From contig CAZDVQ010000086.1 of assembly GCA_964508975.1 (NCBI GenBank), positions 1 through 14,874 on the forward strand: 14,874 bases of DNA. Direction: 5' to 3'. This DNA comes from CAZDVQ01 sp964508975 (lineage in GTDB: Bacteria > Bacteroidota > Bacteroidia > Chitinophagales > Saprospiraceae). The position numbers and the translations under genes are program-made. Within the stretch, counting starts at the first letter, position 1; every line of letters begins with the position of its first letter. This document shows, piece by piece, positions 1 to 7,727 of this stretch. The notes below the pieces were generated by a model. That model ran no database searches, was not told the DNA's origin, and worked only from the letters and a program-made list of their open reading frames with translations.

Positions 1-1049
1 TTCACCCGCACATTGTTGGGGTACACTGAAATCAAGCCCCAGCCCCACATGTTGATGGTTTTATAGGTCCAGGGCGACCAATGCACATCGTTCAAACAGT
101 ATTGCTCTAGGGACCAGGCCAGCGATGGATCAGAGTTGAATCCATGTAATTCGCCCACGTAAAAGGGTACATTCAGGGCTTGATACGCTTGAATCTGGGG
201 CAGATATTGTGCGTTAAAGTAGTTTTGATTTTCGGATAGCGTCGCAAAACTCATCCCGTAGTAATGGTCTTGGTAAATCACGTTGGTCCAACGACTCGTA
301 TCAGGATTCGTCCATTCAATCGAAATGATATGCTCTGGATCCACGCTGCGGATGGTATCGTAAATCATCTGCATCACATGGTCGTTCCAAGAACCTGTAG
401 GCTCGTTGAGCAGGTCGTAGCCCAGCACGTGTGGGTTATTGTTGAAGTGGCTCGCCACGGCCTTCCAGATCAAGCAAGTATGTTTTTTAACGGTATCGAT
501 ATCCGAAATTGAATTGTATGCACTATCCTGTTTGAGCCAAATATGGTAATCAAACAACACATACAAGTTGCGTTGCGCCGCCTCGTTGACAATCCAATCA
601 AAGCGTGAAAAATCAATCTCCCCGTTCGCATTTAGGCGCCATTGGCCATGTTGGTCTTGCAGGTTGCGCCAGCCAAAAGGAACACGCACAAAATTGAACC
701 CCAACGCGCTAATACTATCTAGGTCGGCACTGGTAATCCAATGGTCTTGCCAAGTATTCACCAGTGTATCAACCTGGGCAGGCGTAAAACGGCTTTCAAG
801 CGTTTTCAGCGCCGAGCGGCCCTCGTTCAAGGTGTCGGTAATGCCGCACATCCAGTTCTCGGTTACGAGCCAGCCGCCCAAGTTTACGCCCCGAAGCATA
901 AATCGGTTGCCCGACGAATCAATCACCTGCGTACCAGAAACCTTTAAAACACCTTGACTATAAGCAGGTTGCACACAGAGGAGCATACCTAAAAAGGCCA
1001 TGCAATATATCCACATGGGTTTAATCACTACAATTTTGGACAGATACAT
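1..1049 (-). CDS. Secreted GH5-family beta-glucanase/cellulase, 3' end cut by window edge
   Basis: Reading leftward from ATG at 1049 gives 349 residues with no stop before the window edge, so the C-terminus is missing. It begins with a signal peptide: a lysine-containing start, a hydrophobic stretch around WIYCMAFLGMLLCV, and likely cleavage near AYS-Q at about residue 31. A glycoside hydrolase family 5 (clan A) core follows. GVNLGGWL lies near residues 54-61, FVRVPFGW marks an early strand, YDLLNEP carries the acid/base Glu216, and YVGELHGF carries the candidate nucleophile Glu300. In GH5 these two glutamates retain-hydrolyse beta-glucosidic bonds. GVNLGGWL resembles exo-beta-1,3-glucanase and cellulase members, so the substrate is a beta-glucan but not settled. 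In-frame ATGs at 1016, 1001 and 986 also exist; 1016 still keeps a signal peptide. It likely acts in the periplasm or outside the cell. It lies downstream of the A2M gene on the same strand but about 550 nt away with its own possible -7 box, so it is probably a separate transcript. Confidence 0.9.
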   Translation of the reverse strand, partial: MYLSKIVVIKPMWIYCMAFLGMLLCVQPAYSQGVLKVSGTQVIDSSGNRFMLRGVNLGGWLVTENWMCGITDTLNEGRSALKTLESRFTPAQVDTLVNTWQDHWITSADLDSISALGFNFVRVPFGWRNLQDQHGQWRLNANGEIDFSRFDWIVNEAAQRNLYVLFDYHIWLKQDSAYNSISDIDTVKKHTCLIWKAVASHFNNNPHVLGYDLLNEPTGSWNDHVMQMIYDTIRSVDPEHIISIEWTNPDTSRWTNVIYQDHYYGMSFATLSENQNYFNAQYLPQIQAYQALNVPFYVGELHGFNSDPSLAWSLEQYCLNDVHWSPWTYKTINMWGWGLISVYPNNVRV

Positions 1050-1086
1050 CAGTAAGGATTTAAGGGTTTCAAGCAAGATGTAGGCT

Positions 1087-1094
1087 CAAAAATA
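1087..1094 (-). promoter_or_regulatory. Possible Bacteroidota -7 promoter box (TATTTTTG) for the GH5 gene
   Basis: The minus strand reads TATTTTTG, an exact match to the Bacteroidota primary sigma -7 consensus TAnnTTTG, 37 nt upstream of the ATG at 1049. No TTG or TTTG is found about 19-21 nt further upstream, so only half of the promoter is supported. Confidence 0.35.
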
Positions 1095-1126
1095 GTTCAA
1101 AAAATCCTGATGATTTATGTTTCTTT

Positions 1127-1268
1127 TTGGGGCGCGTCGGCCTACGGCCGTCGGTCCCTTCCAGGGTTCGTGCGGTCGCGTTGCTCCCTTACGGAGCACT
1201 TCGTGGTTCGCTGTCGCTCCGTGCGCTACGCGCACCTGCGCCGATGGCGCAGCCTTCCAGGCACCTCG
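1127..1268. repeat. Run of small perfect GC-rich hairpins (palindromic mosaic)
   Basis: This non-coding stretch packs several short perfect inverted repeats, many with a TAC or GAT loop. CGGCC/GGCCG lies at 1138-1150. TGCTCC/GGAGCA lies at 1182-1198. GTGCGC/GCGCAC with loop TAC lies at 1221-1235. CTGCGCC/GGCGCAG with loop GAT lies at 1236-1252, abutting the previous one. Open frames on both strands here are low-complexity arginine/alanine-rich readings of the palindromes and I do not call them genes. It looks like an accumulation of interspersed palindromic elements; no function is evident. Confidence 0.7.
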
Positions 1269-1389
1269 CGCGAACAGTGTTCTGTTTTGTAATAACCGTA
1301 GAGACGCAATATCTTGCGTCTCAGAACAGATCGGGAGACGCAAGATATTGCGTCTCTACCAAAGAATCCCAAACAGAACACTATTCGCG
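1269..1389. repeat. Long inverted repeat containing a perfect 25-bp palindromic pair
   Basis: The core arms 1298-1322 and 1335-1359 are exact reverse complements (25 bp) separated by 12 nt. Each arm is itself nearly palindromic (GAGACGCAA at one end, TTGCGTCTC at the other). The symmetry resumes outside: CGCGAAcAGTGTTCTGTTT at 1269-1287 pairs with 1371-1389 with one mismatch, across about 10 unmatched nt. The whole element is 121 nt. It may be a mobile palindromic repeat or a strong cruciform/hairpin. It contains no coding sequence. Confidence 0.85.
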
Positions 1390-1392
1390 TGA

Positions 1393-1530
1393 GCGATGCG
1401 AAGCGGTGGCGCGCAGCGCCAGACCAAGCCGCCCTGTAGAGACGTTTCGTGTAACGTCTTCCCGCCGTAAGGCGGGCAGGGCGGCGCAGGGCCGAGCGAA
1501 TAGCGAGCCGCGTAGCGTAGCGACCCCCAT
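1393..1530 (+). repeat. GC-rich dispersed repeat, copy 1, interrupted by a hairpin insert
   Basis: Segments 1393-1432 and 1484-1530 match, nearly base for base, the continuous copy at 12783-12889. Shared blocks include GCGGTGGC, GCCAGACCAAGCC, GCGCAGGGCCGAGCGAA, AGCGAGCCGCG and CGTAGCGAC, ending in CCCCCAT. Between the two segments lies about 50 nt absent from the other copy. That insert contains AGACGTT/AACGTCT (1440-1459, loop of 6) and CCCGCC/GGCGGG (1461-1476, loop GTAA). The insert therefore appears to have been added to, or lost from, a pre-existing repeat. Confidence 0.75.
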
Positions 1531-1567
1531 ACGCACAGCGGCACTTGTGCTGCTGTACGTATGGGGG
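1524..1567. repeat. 44-nt near-perfect hairpin downstream of the A2M gene
   Basis: Arms 1524-1544 and 1547-1567 pair at 19 of 21 positions around a 2-nt TT loop, starting with CCCCCATACG and ending with CGTATGGGGG. It lies 37 nt past the stop of the alpha-2-macroglobulin gene in that gene's direction, so it could end or protect that transcript. No T-run follows the stem on the minus strand, so a classical intrinsic terminator is not supported. Confidence 0.7.
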
Positions 1568-1603
1568 ACCCGCCAAAAAAATCACTAAAATAATAGACTT
1601 TGC

Positions 1604-4600
1604 TTAGTTAGCACCGCCAGCGATAACCTTCGTCCAGCTACCCGGGTGACGGGCGCTAAACGACTTGTCGTACATGGCTTCCACCTCGATGGTGGGTAGG
1701 TAGAAAGTGCCTTTATAACTTGCGTTCAACATGGTTTTCAAGGTGATACTCGCCCCTTTGTTCAAGTTGAAGAAGGAATACACACGGTCGTCGCGAATAT
1801 CCTGGTAATCAGGTTTTTCGCCGAGGAGTGCATCGCCGTTCAGGCGGGCATTGTGGATTTCCCAACCCGCCGCGAACATCTGGTTCAAGGCCAAGCCTTC
1901 TAACCTGCGGCTAGCGGTATTGGTTACTTTAACCACGCACACAAAATCGGTGCCTTGTACGATGCTGGCCACGTCAACAGGCTGGCCTTTCAAGGTTTGG
2001 TAGCTCACCTCCAGTTTCAAACCGTTGCTGGCGGCGGCATTGCTGCCCTCCATCGGGATACCCGAGGCCACCAAACGTGGGAAACCTGTGGTGGTCCCGT
2101 TATTTTTAACTTCAATTTCTTGGTTCTGGTCGGCCTTGCTCAAGGCGATACGGGCAATCGGTGTTTTGGAAACCACCTCGTTCCATGTACCACCCTTGGT
2201 ACGCCATGCAAATTTGTACTCGGCTTTTTCCTTACTGGTGCCCACGTAATCGGCCACAGCGGCCAAAGCCATACCAGTGGTGTGGGTGCTATGCCAATCC
2301 TCGCTGGCCAATGCCGATGATATTGATTTCAACACTTCCAGCGCCTCGCCTTTTTGCTGCATGATAGACAAGGACAGTAATATCAATGCCTCATCACGGG
2401 TGCCCGAGCCGTAGGTGTAGCTTTGCTCGCGGTAGCTGCCTACTTTCTTACCCAAGCCTGTGCTGATGGATTTGGCCACATCCTTTTGGCCTGCCATATA
2501 GTACGAAGCCGCCAAGAGCCATTTTGATACTGGCGAAATGTTGCTGTTAGCCTTGAAACGGTTCATCGAACCCATCTCTGGCGCGCCCGACAAGGCCAAA
2601 GTGAACAAGCGATATGCCTGTACATAATCGTTGCGGGTAATCGTGCTGGCCGACCATGCACGGGCCTTGTCCTGTTGATACTTGGTCCAGTTGGTCATCA
2701 TATCGCTCGACACGGTGTAGCCTTTTTTCTTGGCCATAATCATGAAGTGGCCCACGTAGCTGGTAGCCCAATCATCGCCAGCCGTTTGGCCGGGCCAATA
2801 CACAAATCCACCCTCGGTGTTTTGGAAACCTTGTAAACGAGCGATACCCGCTTTGACAAATTTCTCAACATCGGCAGCTTGCTTCACGGTCAAATCCGAT
2901 AAATCTGGCAGGTAAAGCTGCGCCAACACGCCCGAAGTGGTTTGCTCCACGCAGCCGTATGGGTATTGAATCAAGTATTTTAAGCGGCGGATCAGGTTAA
3001 TCGGCGGGATGAACGACATTTCAAGCGTGCCCTCGTTGGTACCTGTGATGCCTACCGGCACGTAATCGCTGCTCCAAGTTTTGCCAGCCTCTACAATGCC
3101 TTCTTTGAAGTTTGAAATCTCAGGGTTTGGTGCACGCACTTCGATATCAACGCTGTACTCCGAGCTGTAACCGCCTGAGGTAACGATGGCCTTGATGGTG
3201 CCGCGGCCAATATTCGGTTTCACCTTGAGGTTAAACGAGGTTTGCTCCTCACCGGGTTCGCTGAATTTCAGGTTGCGGTAAACGCCACCGTCGGCCACTT
3301 CAACTAGGCCACCCGTTTCGAGTTTAACTTTCACATCCTTGATGTCGGCCTCGTTGGCAAACACGGTCAGCGGGAAACTCAACTCTTCGTTCGGCGATAA
3401 AACCCGAGGAAGGGTACCCATCACCATGAGCGATTGTTTTACTTTAACGGGCTTGTCGGCTTTGCCATAAGCACCGTCAGGGGTAGAGGCGACCACCATC
3501 ACGCGTACCTCGCCAAAGTAGTTTGGCATGTGGAAGGTGTGGGATTTAGTCTCTCCTTTTTTCAACTCGAACGGACCAGCATACATCACCACGGGTTTGA
3601 AACGGTCGGGTTTTTCCTTGCGGAGGGCCGCTGCGTCACCACCAATGGATAGCAAGCTTTTCACCTCACCTTTGAACGCGCCGAGTACTTGATCGTACAA
3701 GTCCCAGGTTTTAACCAAAAGGGCTTCGCGCTGGTAGAAATAATCCCAAGGCGATGGTGTTTGGAAACGGGTTAAGCCCAGTAAGCCTTCATCCACCACG
3801 GCAATGGTATATGTCATCGGGCCTGCGCCTTTCTCGCCCACTTTAACGGTAAAGTCTTGGTCGGGTTTCAAACTCTCGGCCACGGCGATAGTAGGTTCAA
3901 TACGGGTTGTAGGGTCAACCACGCCAATAGGCACCACGCCGTACATGCGCATGGGCAGGTCGTTGGCGGTTTGCGCGTGTGGTTGCAACAACGACACGGT
4001 GATGTACACGTTCGGCGCCATTTCTTTGCTTACTTTAAAGCTAAAGTTACTCACGCCTACTTTCGATTCAATCCAGTGTGCTTCCAGTACTTTGTTGCCT
4101 TTTTCAACGGTAATCAAAGCACGGCCCGCGTTGGGGGTAGGGATAGATAGTTGAACCGTTTGGCCTACATCGTAGCTGCCTTTATCGCTGGTAAATTCCA
4201 GTGCGGCAGGGCCACGGTAATTATCATCGTCAGAGCGGCCAGCCCAACCGGGCCAGTCGATATAGGTAATCTGGCCAGTACAGTGTCCGGCATCATCACA
4301 AACGCGAACCAAGTACCGGCCCCATTCAGGGTAATTCACCTGGAATTTCCAGTCGCCTTCGCCATTAGCACCAGTGCTGATGGTGCCCTCGCTGATGGGG
4401 GTCGAGCTCATTTTACCACGGTAGGCCGAAACCTCGTCGTTGTCTTGGTCAAACCACCATTTCCATTCTAGTTTATACAGCGCCACTTTCACGTTGCTGC
4501 GGGCTACCGGGTTGCCATCTTTGTCAACGGTTGCAATGCGCACCGAGTGATCTACATCCGTCAACAACATCTTGCGGGCAGCATCACCTTTGGGTAGTTT

Positions 4601-7174
4601 AACGCCCACGTAAGTATCGTACGGGAAGTACGGTACAGTAAATCGGCCTGTGCTAAAGTTACCGCCGGGCTCGAACGCACGGATATTGAAATTGGCATTC
4701 ATGATACCAGGGGCATCACCCGAGAGTTTAAACGCACCCGGTACCATCGCTTTACCTTGGTCGTTGAGGTTACCTTCAAAGATAACAGCCTCTTCAGAGT
4801 AGTACTTGCGGGCAGGGTCGTCGAACACAAAATCTCCGAATTTCTTGAACTCCGTTTTAGCAGGAATTAAGCTCACTTTCACGTCGGCTTTCAAGTTTTT
4901 AGCCACGGCACCGTGCAGCCAGTTCACGCTCAGGGTCGCTTTAAGATCCTTGGCGCTAGAGCGCACAATGCGCTTGAGGCCCCAGTCGAGGTCCAGTTTC
5001 AAGCGATTAGGCATAACGGTTTCCACTTTCAAGGTTTTCTCAAACACGGCACCACCCACGCGTACACGCGCCAGGTAATTGCCCGTGAAAGCATTGTCCT
5101 CGGTTTTACACGTAAAGTTGTACAAGCCGTTTAAGCCTTGTGTTTTCACGATGCGCTGCACCACTTGGCCACGTGGGCCAATCAATTCAAAGCTAACGGG
5201 GTGGTTGGCAGGCAAAGTTTTCAGTTTATCTTCCAGCATGAAGTTGATAAACATCTCGTCGCCGGGGCGCCAAACGCCGCGTTCGCCGTAGATAAAGCCT
5301 TTCAAGCCCTTTACGAAGGTTTGTCCACTAACGTCGTATCGACTCATGAGCAAGGCCGAGCCATCGTCCATGCGCAAGTAACCGCGTTGAGTGCCATCCT
5401 TGGCGATAACCAAGTGCGGGCGGCGTTCTAGGTTCAAGAATACTTGACCGTTATTATCGGTTTTGGTGCTCAAGATCAGTTCGTTCTGGTAATCGTAAAT
5501 TTCCAGCACGATGCCCTTCATGGGGCTAGTGGTCTTGAGGTTGGTCACGGCCAGGTAGGTACCGCCATCGCCATGTTTGGCAATGAGGCCCAAGTCAGAA
5601 GCCAGCACGTTACGGCGGGCTACTTTTTTCGAGTTGTAGTAGTAGTTGGTACAAGGGTCATCGTTGGGGTCGTAATCATCTTCCCAGTAATCCCAGTAGC
5701 TCATTTCGTTCTCGCCAACAAAGCGGTCCCAGTTTTCGTCAACGGCCAGCATGTCTTCTTCTTCGGGCTCGCCAACGGGAGCCATTTCGCGGCCTTCTTC
5801 GTCCAGTTCTGGTTCGGTTGCGGTGGTGCTACACTTGTCGTATTTCACGTAAGCGCGTTTAAAACCGATGGCCACCTCGTAAATAGCACCTGGCTCGGCG
5901 TTCACCAGCTTGGCAATATCAAAGCTGTGGAAGTTCCAAGTATTGAGGTCTAGCTCGGGGTTTTGGCGCAGGTCAAGGGTTTTGCGCAACACCACTTTGC
6001 CCACTCGTTTTAGTTCGCGGTCGCCGTCCAAGTTGTTGACTTGCAGGAATTGCGGAACACTTTTCTCGTTGATTTTAATGATGCGCACATCCACTTTTTC
6101 AAGGGCTGCGGCTTCAAAGATGAAAGGCAAGGTTTCGGCACGCGGCATGATTACACCTTTGCCTACGAGCCTAACTTCTGGTTTCAAGTCGTCGAACTCT
6201 AGGGTGGTAGCAAAAGGCGCTTTTAGGTCGAGGCCATCGGCATTGCGAACGCCTTTAGATACATTGATAGCAATTTTGCCCTTAAGGGCCGAGCTGGCAA
6301 AAGCCTTTACTTTATTGCCTTCAACGGAGTAGGTCAAATCGTATTTACCGGCCCGAATCAAACCTTCGAGGCTTTGGCTTTGGTCAATCGGGTCGGAGAA
6401 CTCGAGGACGATATATTTTTCTTTCGGGTTATCAAAACGGGTCACGTTTAACACTTTGAAATCGCCTTTGGCGGGAATTTCAATCTCGGTTTTGCCCTTA
6501 CCCGAGATACCCATGGGTTTACCGTTCCACGACACTTTCACGGCGCTGGCGCTGGTGCCGCGGGGCACATCGCTGATGCGGAAAGCGTGTTTATTGCCTT
6601 CTGTGAACCATTCGATCGGCAGGGTATTGCCTTGCACCACGGCACGGAGCAATTTTTTAATGGCCTCGGGGTCTTCGCGGTCGCTGGTTTGTATATAACC
6701 GTTGAGGGCGTAATTGGCGTTATTGTCGGTGCTGACCGAGATGGGGCTCACGTTAATACGGCGGGCCTTAGCCAGGAATTGAAATTCAAACTCCCGCAGG
6801 TCTTTCGGGATATCGGGGTACACCTTTTTCATGTTCAGCTCGGCGGTATAGCGGGTGCCGGGCTCCAGTTCATCCTCGGGTACAAACTCCAGGGTGCGGT
6901 TATCGATCCATTGGACTTTACCTTTGATGCGGGGCGAGAAATCGAGTAAATCGGCATCTTCTTGGCGGGGAGCGTCTTTGACCACCTCGTCGGCAAAGCG
7001 GATTTTCACGGATGAAAAGCGCGAAATCTCACCGGAAGTATAGGCTGAGAGATAGGGTAAAAAAGCTTCGTTAAACTTAACGTCTTTAGGTTTTCGGTTG
7101 CAGCTGCTGCTGGCCAACACCAGCAGGGTGTAGAAAAGGAACAAGGAAAAATGGTGTAGTCTAATGGATTTCAT
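1604..7174 (-). CDS. Lipoprotein alpha-2-macroglobulin family protein with CVEQ thioester
   Basis: This 1856-residue protein is a bacterial alpha-2-macroglobulin, a surface or periplasmic protein thought to trap attacking proteases by a bait region and a reactive thioester. The N-terminus is a lipoprotein signal: K2/R5, a hydrophobic run, then LASSSC with the lipidated Cys25. Macroglobulin-like beta domains follow. GERGVWRPGD at 631-640 is the family's conserved turn, and VDEGLLGL near 1128 belongs to the A2M domain. The thioester is YGCVEQ with Cys1408 and Gln1411, inside an alpha-helical thioester domain of about 1395-1690 (GGFVYWPG, DDWATSY). A C-terminal MG domain ends the chain. An acidic Asp/Glu/Trp/Tyr-rich insert sits at about 452-508 between two cysteines. 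The protein is longer than E. coli YfhM (about 1650). The usual partner pbpC is not found in the window; downstream is a repeat region and then GH5. No convincing promoter was found in the short upstream gap. Confidence 0.95.
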   Translation of the reverse strand: MKSIRLHHFSLFLFYTLLVLASSSCNRKPKDVKFNEAFLPYLSAYTSGEISRFSSVKIRFADEVVKDAPRQEDADLLDFSPRIKGKVQWIDNRTLEFVPEDELEPGTRYTAELNMKKVYPDIPKDLREFEFQFLAKARRINVSPISVSTDNNANYALNGYIQTSDREDPEAIKKLLRAVVQGNTLPIEWFTEGNKHAFRISDVPRGTSASAVKVSWNGKPMGISGKGKTEIEIPAKGDFKVLNVTRFDNPKEKYIVLEFSDPIDQSQSLEGLIRAGKYDLTYSVEGNKVKAFASSALKGKIAINVSKGVRNADGLDLKAPFATTLEFDDLKPEVRLVGKGVIMPRAETLPFIFEAAALEKVDVRIIKINEKSVPQFLQVNNLDGDRELKRVGKVVLRKTLDLRQNPELDLNTWNFHSFDIAKLVNAEPGAIYEVAIGFKRAYVKYDKCSTTATEPELDEEGREMAPVGEPEEEDMLAVDENWDRFVGENEMSYWDYWEDDYDPNDDPCTNYYYNSKKVARRNVLASDLGLIAKHGDGGTYLAVTNLKTTSPMKGIVLEIYDYQNELILSTKTDNNGQVFLNLERRPHLVIAKDGTQRGYLRMDDGSALLMSRYDVSGQTFVKGLKGFIYGERGVWRPGDEMFINFMLEDKLKTLPANHPVSFELIGPRGQVVQRIVKTQGLNGLYNFTCKTEDNAFTGNYLARVRVGGAVFEKTLKVETVMPNRLKLDLDWGLKRIVRSSAKDLKATLSVNWLHGAVAKNLKADVKVSLIPAKTEFKKFGDFVFDDPARKYYSEEAVIFEGNLNDQGKAMVPGAFKLSGDAPGIMNANFNIRAFEPGGNFSTGRFTVPYFPYDTYVGVKLPKGDAARKMLLTDVDHSVRIATVDKDGNPVARSNVKVALYKLEWKWWFDQDNDEVSAYRGKMSSTPISEGTISTGANGEGDWKFQVNYPEWGRYLVRVCDDAGHCTGQITYIDWPGWAGRSDDDNYRGPAALEFTSDKGSYDVGQTVQLSIPTPNAGRALITVEKGNKVLEAHWIESKVGVSNFSFKVSKEMAPNVYITVSLLQPHAQTANDLPMRMYGVVPIGVVDPTTRIEPTIAVAESLKPDQDFTVKVGEKGAGPMTYTIAVVDEGLLGLTRFQTPSPWDYFYQREALLVKTWDLYDQVLGAFKGEVKSLLSIGGDAAALRKEKPDRFKPVVMYAGPFELKKGETKSHTFHMPNYFGEVRVMVVASTPDGAYGKADKPVKVKQSLMVMGTLPRVLSPNEELSFPLTVFANEADIKDVKVKLETGGLVEVADGGVYRNLKFSEPGEEQTSFNLKVKPNIGRGTIKAIVTSGGYSSEYSVDIEVRAPNPEISNFKEGIVEAGKTWSSDYVPVGITGTNEGTLEMSFIPPINLIRRLKYLIQYPYGCVEQTTSGVLAQLYLPDLSDLTVKQAADVEKFVKAGIARLQGFQNTEGGFVYWPGQTAGDDWATSYVGHFMIMAKKKGYTVSSDMMTNWTKYQQDKARAWSASTITRNDYVQAYRLFTLALSGAPEMGSMNRFKANSNISPVSKWLLAASYYMAGQKDVAKSISTGLGKKVGSYREQSYTYGSGTRDEALILLSLSIMQQKGEALEVLKSISSALASEDWHSTHTTGMALAAVADYVGTSKEKAEYKFAWRTKGGTWNEVVSKTPIARIALSKADQNQEIEVKNNGTTTGFPRLVASGIPMEGSNAAASNGLKLEVSYQTLKGQPVDVASIVQGTDFVCVVKVTNTASRRLEGLALNQMFAAGWEIHNARLNGDALLGEKPDYQDIRDDRVYSFFNLNKGASITLKTMLNASYKGTFYLPTIEVEAMYDKSFSARHPGSWTKVIAGGAN

Positions 7175-7330
7175 CGAGGCAGATATTTGGAGTTTGAACG
7201 AATGACTAGGATTATTTTTTGGGCGCTTCCCCGGCAGGGCCGGGGCCGCCGCCCTCCGGGTGCGCTATTCGCTTAGTGCGCGTTGCGCACCGCCCGCGAT
7301 GCGGGCGCCCTTTGGTCGGCTAGCGCAGAT

Positions 7331-7400
7331 CCCTGCGGCGAAGCCGCAGGGCAGAGAGCAGAGAGCAGAGAGCAGAGAGCAGAGTGCAGAGGGCAGAGAG
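7331..7400 (+). repeat. GAA-loop hairpin plus seven CAGAGAG heptamers, left boundary element
   Basis: A perfect 9-bp hairpin, CCCTGCGGC-GAA-GCCGCAGGG (7331-7351), is followed directly by seven 7-bp units at 7352-7400. Units 1-4 and 7 are CAGAGAG; units 5 and 6 are CAGAGTG and CAGAGGG. The same arrangement in inverted orientation, with degenerate heptamers, lies at 12708-12773. The two copies bracket the AT-rich island. Confidence 0.85.
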
Positions 7401-7404
7401 CTGA

Positions 7405-7482
7405 GTTGGCGTCCCAGCCAACAAGCAGTAAAACAGGGCAGATGATTGGCAAACTTGTACGGCCGTTAGCGGGGACGCCAAC
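7405..7482. repeat. 11-bp inverted repeat with 56-nt spacer
   Basis: GTTGGCGTCCC at 7405-7415 is the exact reverse complement of GGGACGCCAAC at 7472-7482. It lies exactly where the GC-rich repeat gives way to AT-rich DNA. The 78-nt size and terminal symmetry resemble a small palindromic mobile element or a recombination site; there is no coding content. Confidence 0.6.
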
Positions 7483-7727
7483 CGCGGCAAAGTGTAGGGA
7501 TTAAAGCACTTTTCACGGCAAAAACCAAGCACTTTAACCTGGTCGATTGCCTAAGGATAAAGTTAAGGGATTTATTGTGATTGGGTGGATATATTTTTTT
7601 GGGGGGCGGAAGCTTGGAATTATCTTAAGCCTAGCGCTAACTGCATATTTAAGTAGCAGCAATATACGAATATGACGATATGACTAACATTAACATATAT
7701 GAATAGAGTTTATAAGTTTAGCATATT

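Larger units (their letters stand above)
7175..7727. other. Non-coding gap between A2M and the PARIS-like operon; island left edge
   Basis: This 553-nt gap has three parts. 7208-7350 is GC-rich palindromic repeat, sharing short motifs such as GCGCTATTCGC with the other GC-rich repeats here and including GGTGCGCAACGCGCACT-like symmetry. 7352-7400 is a heptamer tandem repeat. From about 7405 the sequence turns AT-rich, with an 11-bp inverted repeat (7405-7482), a direct repeat of AAGCACTTT (7504, 7527), and adjoining T7 and G6 runs at 7594-7606. Open frames here are short and compositionally like repeats. I see no gene and no convincing terminator after the DUF4435 gene. Confidence 0.7.

Noticed and set aside
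1086..1588. Several overlapping open frames of 60-153 codons on both strands
   Set aside because: They are arginine/alanine-rich translations of palindromic GC-rich repeats, overlap each other on both strands, and show no recognisable domain or start context.
1955..7043. Many plus-strand frames opposite the A2M gene
   Set aside because: All are antisense shadows of a long gene with clear family motifs and even codon use; none shows its own recognisable motif.
7352..7400. Possible CRISPR array
   Set aside because: The 7-bp units follow each other without spacers; this is a simple tandem repeat. The array after gmk also lacks variable spacers, and no cas gene is present.
7260..7532. Open frames across the hairpin and heptamer region, including a leucine/serine/alanine-rich minus-strand frame
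   Set aside because: They arise from the CAGAGAG repeat (a 7-bp unit reads as a repeating peptide) and change composition abruptly at repeat edges.
7594..7606. T7-G6 homopolymer as a phase-variation tract
   Set aside because: It lies in non-coding DNA with no promoter spacing or reading frame that it would switch.
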